A stretch of 64,000 nucleotides of DNA from positions 84,307-148,306 of the forward strand of contig JACCFC020000004.1 of NCBI GenBank assembly GCA_020830965.2. Reading direction: 5' to 3'. Of the stretch, positions 59,354 through 64,000 are shown in pieces. How positions within the stretch are numbered: the stretch's first letter is position 1; every line of letters starts with the position of its first letter. The DNA comes from Neisseriaceae bacterium TC5R-5. GTDB lineage: Bacteria > Pseudomonadota > Gammaproteobacteria > Burkholderiales > Chromobacteriaceae. The notes beneath the pieces were generated by a model. The model made no database searches, was not told the origin of the DNA, and saw only the letters and a list, made by a program, of their open reading frames with translations. The position numbers and the translations under genes were made by a program.

Positions 59354-60820
59354 CTAACAGTTTATCTCTTTAGAGGGTATCGCACGTAACAGCGCCTGTA
59401 ATAGCTGCCATGCCTTAGCTACACTTGCTACCTCGACGCGCTCACCTGGCGCATGTGCACCGCGGATATTGGGTCCAAACGACACCATATCCATAGCTGG
59501 GTATTTTGCGCCGATAATGCCACACTCCAAACCAGCATGAATTACCTGCTCCTTGGCGGTTTGCCCAAATTCCTGTCGATACACAGCATGAAACAGCGTC
59601 AGTAATTCGGAGTGCGGTTGCGGCGCCCAACCGGGGTAAGCACCTTCTTGCTCAACCTCACAAGCAGCTAACATAAACAGCGCCTCAATCTCACTGGCCA
59701 ATAATGTGGCTCCCGAGTCGCGTAGCGAGCGCACCATGAAATTGACAAACAATTTACCCTCTGCCAAAACCATTACCCCTAGATTATTAGAGGTTTCTAC
59801 CACCCCAGCCACCTGCTGGCTCATACGCCTAACCCCATGCGGCGCAGCATGAAGCGCAGCGAAAATAGTTTGCTGATCTGCTGCTGCCAAAACTTGCTGG
59901 GCCTGGGCGGGTACCATAGTCAGGCAAACCCCTTCATCGACTCCAGCTAACTCGCTACGCAATAAACTCTGGAATGCCTGTAGCTTGGCTTCGAGCTCGG
60001 GAAGCACACTGGCGGGAAAAGCAATAACGGCACTCGCTTCGCGTGGCAAGGCATTGCGTGCACTTCCACCATGAAAAGCCGCTACGCGCAAATCGAACAA
60101 CAAACCACATTCATGAATCAGCCGAATCAGAATTTTGTTAGCGTTACCACGCCCCAAGTGAATATCCACTCCCGAGTGACCACCAGACAATCCTTTCACC
60201 GTAAGCTGCGCTACTTGAAAATTGCTGGGAACCGCTTCGTAATGACAGTCGCGCCGGATGTTAACATCAACACCACCCGCACAGCCCAGATAAAATTCGC
60301 CCCACTCCTCGGTATCAATATTGATCAGATACTGCCCTTGCAATAGACGGGCATCCAGTCCCAAAGCACCGCCCATCCCAGCCTCTTCATCCACCGTCAA
60401 CAGTACCTCAAGCGGCCCATGCTCTAATTCTTCACTATTCAGCACCGCCAAGGCGAGCGCCACACCAATGCCATTATCGGCCCCCAAAGTGGTATTTTCC
60501 GCAATCAGCCAACCCTCTTTTAATATTGGACGGATCGGGTCTTTGAAAAAGTCATGTGCTACGCCAGCATTAGCCTGACATACCATATCCAAATGCCCTT
60601 GCAATACCACACCGCGTCGATTCTCATAACCAGGCGTGGCAGGTTTCCTAATCAGCAGATTGCCCGCACCATCAAGCTGAGTTGTCAAACCTCTTAGTTC
60701 TGCCCAACCTTGTAAATAATCCCTTAAAGGCTGCTCATGTTTAGAGGGACGGGGAATGTCACACAACGTTTGAAAGTGCTCCCAAACGACCTGGGGGGTA
60801 AGCTCAGCGATATTGGTCAC
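59354..60820 (-). CDS. pepD: Aminoacyl-histidine dipeptidase PepD
   Basis: A 488-residue M20/M28-type zinc dipeptidase. Ligands are seen in LQGHLDMV (His), TLGADNGIG (Asp), VDEEAGMGG (Glu) and IHAGLECGI (His). It hydrolyses Xaa-His dipeptides such as carnosine. Length matches PepD. It lies 85 bases upstream of pheA on the same strand and is divergent from trpC. Confidence 0.95.
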   Translation of the reverse strand: MTNIAELTPQVVWEHFQTLCDIPRPSKHEQPLRDYLQGWAELRGLTTQLDGAGNLLIRKPATPGYENRRGVVLQGHLDMVCQANAGVAHDFFKDPIRPILKEGWLIAENTTLGADNGIGVALALAVLNSEELEHGPLEVLLTVDEEAGMGGALGLDARLLQGQYLINIDTEEWGEFYLGCAGGVDVNIRRDCHYEAVPSNFQVAQLTVKGLSGGHSGVDIHLGRGNANKILIRLIHECGLLFDLRVAAFHGGSARNALPREASAVIAFPASVLPELEAKLQAFQSLLRSELAGVDEGVCLTMVPAQAQQVLAAADQQTIFAALHAAPHGVRRMSQQVAGVVETSNNLGVMVLAEGKLFVNFMVRSLRDSGATLLASEIEALFMLAACEVEQEGAYPGWAPQPHSELLTLFHAVYRQEFGQTAKEQVIHAGLECGIIGAKYPAMDMVSFGPNIRGAHAPGERVEVASVAKAWQLLQALLRAIPSKEINC

Positions 60821-60999
60821 AAAAAATCCTTCATAGCTACAAATAGGCAGGAAAGCATGCCTGACAAGCGAAAACGAGCGACTTTATCACGAGCTCAATA
60901 TCTGAGCATACCAATGAGTAAGCCACCATCCTTGTCAATAGCCAAAATGTTCTGCATGATGCAGCTCTGTCTGTTGACCACTCAAAGAATGAATTCAGC

Positions 61000-61794
61000 A
61001 TGTCCGATATTCTGAGCACCATTATTGCCACCAAACACCAAGAAATCGCTACTGCCGTACAGCATAAACCCCTGCAAAGTCTGCGTGCAGAAGCCGAAGC
61101 CTTCAGCCAGGATCGCCGTGATTTTGTTGGGGCTATTCGAGCCAAACATCGACTAAAACAGGCTGCAGTAATTGCTGAAGTTAAAAAGGCTAGTCCAAGT
61201 AAAGGCATCATCCGTGCCGACTTTGACCCGGCGGCTATCGCGGCAAACTATGCCAGTCATGGTGCAGCCTGTTTGTCTGTCCTAACTGATAAGCAATATT
61301 TCCAAGGAGATGCGGCTTATCTGCAGGCTGCACGAGCGGCTTGTCATTTACCGGTGTTACGCAAAGACTTTATTGTTGATGAATATCAGCTATATGAAGC
61401 GCGCCTGATGGGGGCTGACTGCATTTTACTGATTGTTTCGGCTTTAAGCCTAACGCAAATGCAGCAATTTGAAGCTCTGGCGACAGAACTCGGCATGGCA
61501 GTGCTGGTGGAGGTGCATGATGAGGCAGAGCTGGATGTTGCCCTACAGTTGCATAGTGAACTGATTGGTATCAATAATCGTAATCTGCGTAATTTTGAAG
61601 TCAATCTCAACACCACTCTAGCTCTATTGCCAAAAATTGAAGCTAGCCGTATTCTCATCACAGAAAGTGGTATCGCCAGCGTAGAAGACGTGCGCTTAAT
61701 GCGTAGTCATGATGTTCATACTTTCTTAATAGGTGAAACCTTTATGCGAGAATCAGAACCCGGTCTTGCCCTCTCTAGGCTATTTCAAGGTTGA
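61000..61794 (+). CDS. trpC: Indole-3-glycerol phosphate synthase
   Basis: A 264-residue TIM-barrel enzyme of tryptophan synthesis. [51 protein letters not shown] and ITESGIAS are all present. It stands alone, without trpG or trpD next to it, which differs from Betaproteobacteria that keep trpEGDC together. Its end overlaps the convergent lipase foldase gene by 10 bases. Confidence 0.96.
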   Translation: MSDILSTIIATKHQEIATAVQHKPLQSLRAEAEAFSQDRRDFVGAIRAKHRLKQAAVIAEVKKASPSKGIIRADFDPAAIAANYASHGAACLSVLTDKQYFQGDAAYLQAARAACHLPVLRKDFIVDEYQLYEARLMGADCILLIVSALSLTQMQQFEALATELGMAVLVEVHDEAELDVALQLHSELIGINNRNLRNFEVNLNTTLALLPKIEASRILITESGIASVEDVRLMRSHDVHTFLIGETFMRESEPGLALSRLFQG

Positions 61795-62702
61795 ATATAG
61801 GCATCTAGACGCAACTGCTCTTGAGGGGTAAAGCGCTTGCCCTGTGCTATCGCTAGGGCTTTCTGCTTTTGTACCGTACTGAGCGAGCGGTCTGCCAATA
61901 TACGCTGACGCTCGTTCTGAAAGGTTGATATCCGCTTATGCCACTCCGCCTGCTCGGTATCAAGTTGTGCTAAACGATCTGCTGCTGCCTGCCCTACCTT
62001 TTGCGCACGTAAAGCATAAATCTCTTGTTCACCTGCCCCCTTCTTTCTGAGTGCATCTTCCTCTTCCGCCAACAACAGATGTTTAACCGGCTCCTGCCGC
62101 GCAGCGCGTAGGTCCTCAGGTAAATCAGCCTCTAAATGACGAATTTGAGCCGTTTTTTGCTGAGTGGACAAGGCGATGTTTTCCATAATACGCAAACGCT
62201 GAACCGTGAAAGCATCATAGCGATCATTATTACCAAATAAGCCAGCAATTTCCTGCTCAGTCAAATACAGGCGACGCGCATCACGCATGATCGCCATACG
62301 ACCAGCCAAGCTGGTCTGCTTCGGTACCGGCGCACTTTCTAAGTATTGGCGATAGCCAAGATAACGATCAAACAGATTCAACGCCTGCTGAATAGCGGGA
62401 GCTGACAAGGAGGCTTGTAAGGTTTTTTCTAAAAAATGACGGGCATCCACCAAACCATGCCGACCAAATTTAGCCAAGCTGGAATCAAATAATTCGCGCA
62501 AAGCCTCATTGATCAATAACTTCCCCCCAATTTGCTCAGTTGCTGATTGCTTACCAGCCACTACGGACAAACCAGCACTTGAGTCAAGCTGCGTAGTATT
62601 AGTCGAGGAGCTGACCTCTGGTTTGGATAGCAGTAAATAAACACACACCAAGAGCACGACCAAACCACAGGCCAAGTAAATTAGATAATGCGAGATCTTC
62701 AT
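61785..62702 (-). CDS. lifO: Lipase-specific foldase (steric chaperone) LifO
   Basis: A 305-residue inner-membrane-anchored periplasmic chaperone. One N-terminal membrane helix (residues 6-26), a variable Ser/Thr-rich segment, then the helical folding domain. The family motif RxxFDY is represented by [13 protein letters not shown]. It folds the lipase encoded one base upstream before secretion through the type II system. Confidence 0.9.
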   Translation of the reverse strand: MKISHYLIYLACGLVVLLVCVYLLLSKPEVSSSTNTTQLDSSAGLSVVAGKQSATEQIGGKLLINEALRELFDSSLAKFGRHGLVDARHFLEKTLQASLSAPAIQQALNLFDRYLGYRQYLESAPVPKQTSLAGRMAIMRDARRLYLTEQEIAGLFGNNDRYDAFTVQRLRIMENIALSTQQKTAQIRHLEADLPEDLRAARQEPVKHLLLAEEEDALRKKGAGEQEIYALRAQKVGQAAADRLAQLDTEQAEWHKRISTFQNERQRILADRSLSTVQKQKALAIAQGKRFTPQEQLRLDAYIQP

Positions 62703-62703
62703 C

Positions 62704-63621
62704 CTACAAGCCTATATTTTTCAGACGTTTGGCATGCTCACGGTAAAGTGTTTTTGGATTAACTTCGAAAAGGCTAACCAGCCCAAAATTCTGGTTGACC
62801 ACATTCATATGATTCATGTCGTAATTGTTCCGAATGACCATACCTAAATTAGTGGAGCATTTCTCCAATAAGCCATCAGAAGCTTTGCTTCCAAATGCCA
62901 AGGGGCCTAATACTCCGAAAGGTAACGACTTGATATCTAGCAGGTTGGTAATGGTGGATGCCCCCGACCATGAATAGTAGCGAATCCCATTGACTTGTTG
63001 AGAGCCCATCTGACAAGCGCTCGTTGGTAGGCCCTGTGGAAATTTCTTGTTGAATGTCACCGCCCCGGTAGTCGTTAGCGAGTTAAGCGCATTAACCGGC
63101 TGATTGGGTAAAGCGGAGCCCCCAACCAAATCAGCATAAGCGGTGGCTATTTTAGATAAAATCGCCTCAGATAAAGAGCCTGGCGGCGCAAGACGCAACA
63201 CAATATCCGCCACAGCCGAACCCTGATTTGCCCCGGCAACTGAAGTAACCGAAGCAATGAGATTCGGACTAACACCTGCTACATAGCGGGCAGTGGGGGC
63301 TCCATGACTATGGCCGATCAAGTTCACCTTCGTCGCGCCAGTAATAGCCAGAATATTCTTTACTTGTAGCAATAATTGTTCGCCTCGTACTTCGGTACTA
63401 TTGGCTGCAGAAACCTGAGTTACAAACACCTGAGCCCCACTCTTACGCAGGTCTGCGGGTATTTGATAAAAATAATCTACACCATCCAAACTATTATAGC
63501 CGAACAAGCCGTGCACGAGCACAATCGGATAACGTGTTTGTGCATCGTTAACTGGAGCAGCCAAAACAAATCCATGGGAGAACATTAAAAAAGCTGCTAT
63601 CAACCTTATTAGTACAGTCAT
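62704..63621 (-). CDS. lip: Secreted triacylglycerol lipase (family I, foldase-dependent)
   Basis: A 305-residue secreted lipase. Signal peptide is 1-21 (ending VLAAP). The nucleophile box is GHSHG, the Asp is in ASDGLLEKC, and the His in NHMNVVNQ. Two Cys (ACQMGS and EKCSTN) could form the disulfide of Pseudomonas/Burkholderia lipases. The start at 63621 has AGGAG eight bases upstream; the longer in-frame form extends into leader DNA. The foldase gene follows after one base. Confidence 0.92.
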   Translation of the reverse strand: MTVLIRLIAAFLMFSHGFVLAAPVNDAQTRYPIVLVHGLFGYNSLDGVDYFYQIPADLRKSGAQVFVTQVSAANSTEVRGEQLLLQVKNILAITGATKVNLIGHSHGAPTARYVAGVSPNLIASVTSVAGANQGSAVADIVLRLAPPGSLSEAILSKIATAYADLVGGSALPNQPVNALNSLTTTGAVTFNKKFPQGLPTSACQMGSQQVNGIRYYSWSGASTITNLLDIKSLPFGVLGPLAFGSKASDGLLEKCSTNLGMVIRNNYDMNHMNVVNQNFGLVSLFEVNPKTLYREHAKRLKNIGL

Positions 63622-63815
63622 TTTAGCACTCCTAAATATGATGACAAACGATGAACAAACCCATAAAATCAATATCCATTTAACATGAAAAAAGCAAAAA
63701 AAGCAAAAAAATAGAGCAATGGGATTTTATATATTGTTTTAGAAAAATATAGTGACAACACAAAACATAAATGTATGGGGACTGAAGTCGGTTGGCAATA
63801 GTGGAGTCCAACGGG
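63622..63815. other. Lipase leader/promoter region
   Basis: AT-rich DNA with a poly-A/AAAAAGC-rich stretch; on the minus strand TTGTCA and TATATA occur about 19 bases apart (63750 area), a weak promoter candidate. The left 40 bases of the neighbouring IS remnant may reach into it. Confidence 0.4.
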
Positions 63816-63905
63816 TTAAGCGGTGAGTTGATTTTCATAATATCGCTGTGTGAAGGCGGCGGGTGACAGGTAGCCGTGATGTAGCCTGAAATGCGTAGAC
63901 ACACC
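63816..63905 (-). pseudogene. IS3-family transposase (OrfB) C-terminal fragment
   Basis: Thirty codons ending RLHHGYLSPAAFTQRYYENQ and a TAA stop at 63816. The pattern is the last segment of IS3-family OrfB integrases. After the stop comes GTTGGACTCCACTATTGCC, a plausible IS end. Only this fragment is left; it abuts the start of another IS in the opposite direction. Confidence 0.75.
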
Positions 63906-63939
63906 TGTTTGGTAAAATCTGAACCAACAGGAGTGAGAC

Positions 63940-64000
63940 ATGAGCAAGCGAGTAACGCAAAGCTATGCCCCGGAATTCCGGGCGGAAGCGATCAAGCTGG
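63940..64000 (+). CDS. IS3-family transposase OrfA, N-terminal part (runs off window)
   Basis: Starts MSKRVTQSYAPEFRAEAIKL, typical of IS3-family OrfA (HTH_Tnp_1). AGGAG lies eight bases before the ATG. The rest of the IS lies beyond the window edge. Confidence 0.85.
   Translation, partial: MSKRVTQSYAPEFRAEAIKL

Noticed and set aside
1..64000. tRNA, rRNA and CRISPR arrays
   Set aside because: No cloverleaf-like sequence, rRNA segment or regularly spaced repeat was recognised by eye; a tRNA scan would settle it.

Overview
The window reads as chromosomal DNA of a betaproteobacterium, most likely a member of the Neisseriales (inferred from gene content and estimated GC near 50%, not from a marker gene). 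Supporting signs are a DUF3460 gene, pal-cpoB next to prlC, a fused class I fumarase, a stand-alone trpC, fliW, and a secreted lipase with its foldase. No rRNA, tRNA or CRISPR array was seen. About 70 protein genes are recognisable.

Layout. 1-6.5 kb: end of pal, cpoB, oligopeptidase A, a gamma carbonic anhydrase, DUF3460, an O-methyltransferase and an LplT-like transporter. 6.5-24 kb: housekeeping and accessory single genes (MBL-fold protein, LysR and WYL regulators, fumarase, peptide-binding protein, extracellular PHB depolymerase, msrB, dgt, tag, fliW, ppk2, an NCS1 permease, a YgjP-like metallopeptidase, an amino-acid permease). Copies of one short palindromic repeat are scattered through this part. 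24-28.5 kb: a ktrA-ktrB potassium uptake pair whose 5' part has been duplicated (601 bp) around a 1.24 kb very AT-rich insert carrying an HtrL/YibB-like gene and a decayed second gene. 28.3-31.4 kb: remains of an alkanesulfonate (ssu) locus, with ssuE, ssuD, a CysB-type regulator and only the last 35 codons of ssuB.

31.5-45.8 kb is the main accessory region: fourteen genes on the plus strand that look like one catabolic unit. They encode a three-part Rieske oxygenase (ferredoxin, terminal oxygenase, reductase), a small protein of unknown role, two SDR proteins, an IclR regulator, an extradiol-type VOC dioxygenase, an MFS transporter, a cupin, an alpha/beta hydrolase, an aspartate-dehydrogenase-like enzyme, an aldehyde dehydrogenase, a ThDP enzyme and an outer-membrane channel. 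The parts fit uptake, ring hydroxylation, meta cleavage, hydrolysis and processing of an amino- or oxo-acid fragment. The substrate cannot be read from the sequence. This is the best candidate for an undescribed pathway.

46-64 kb: stress proteins (BON, CsbD), an AarF/UbiB kinase, an enoyl-CoA hydratase, then a tightly coupled zinc operon zur, COG0523 GTPase, His-rich membrane microprotein, znuC, znuB, znuA, with a candidate Zur operator. After it come two cytochrome c' paralogues, an amino-acid racemase, pheA followed by a DAHP-synthase-like gene that has lost the expected metal ligands, pepD, trpC, a lipase/foldase operon, and IS3-family fragments at the right edge.

Three things stand out: the catabolic cluster, the ligand-less DAHP synthase homologue behind a hairpin that covers its start, and the His-rich microprotein inside the zinc operon. 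The repeat family and the ktrB duplication record recent DNA rearrangement.
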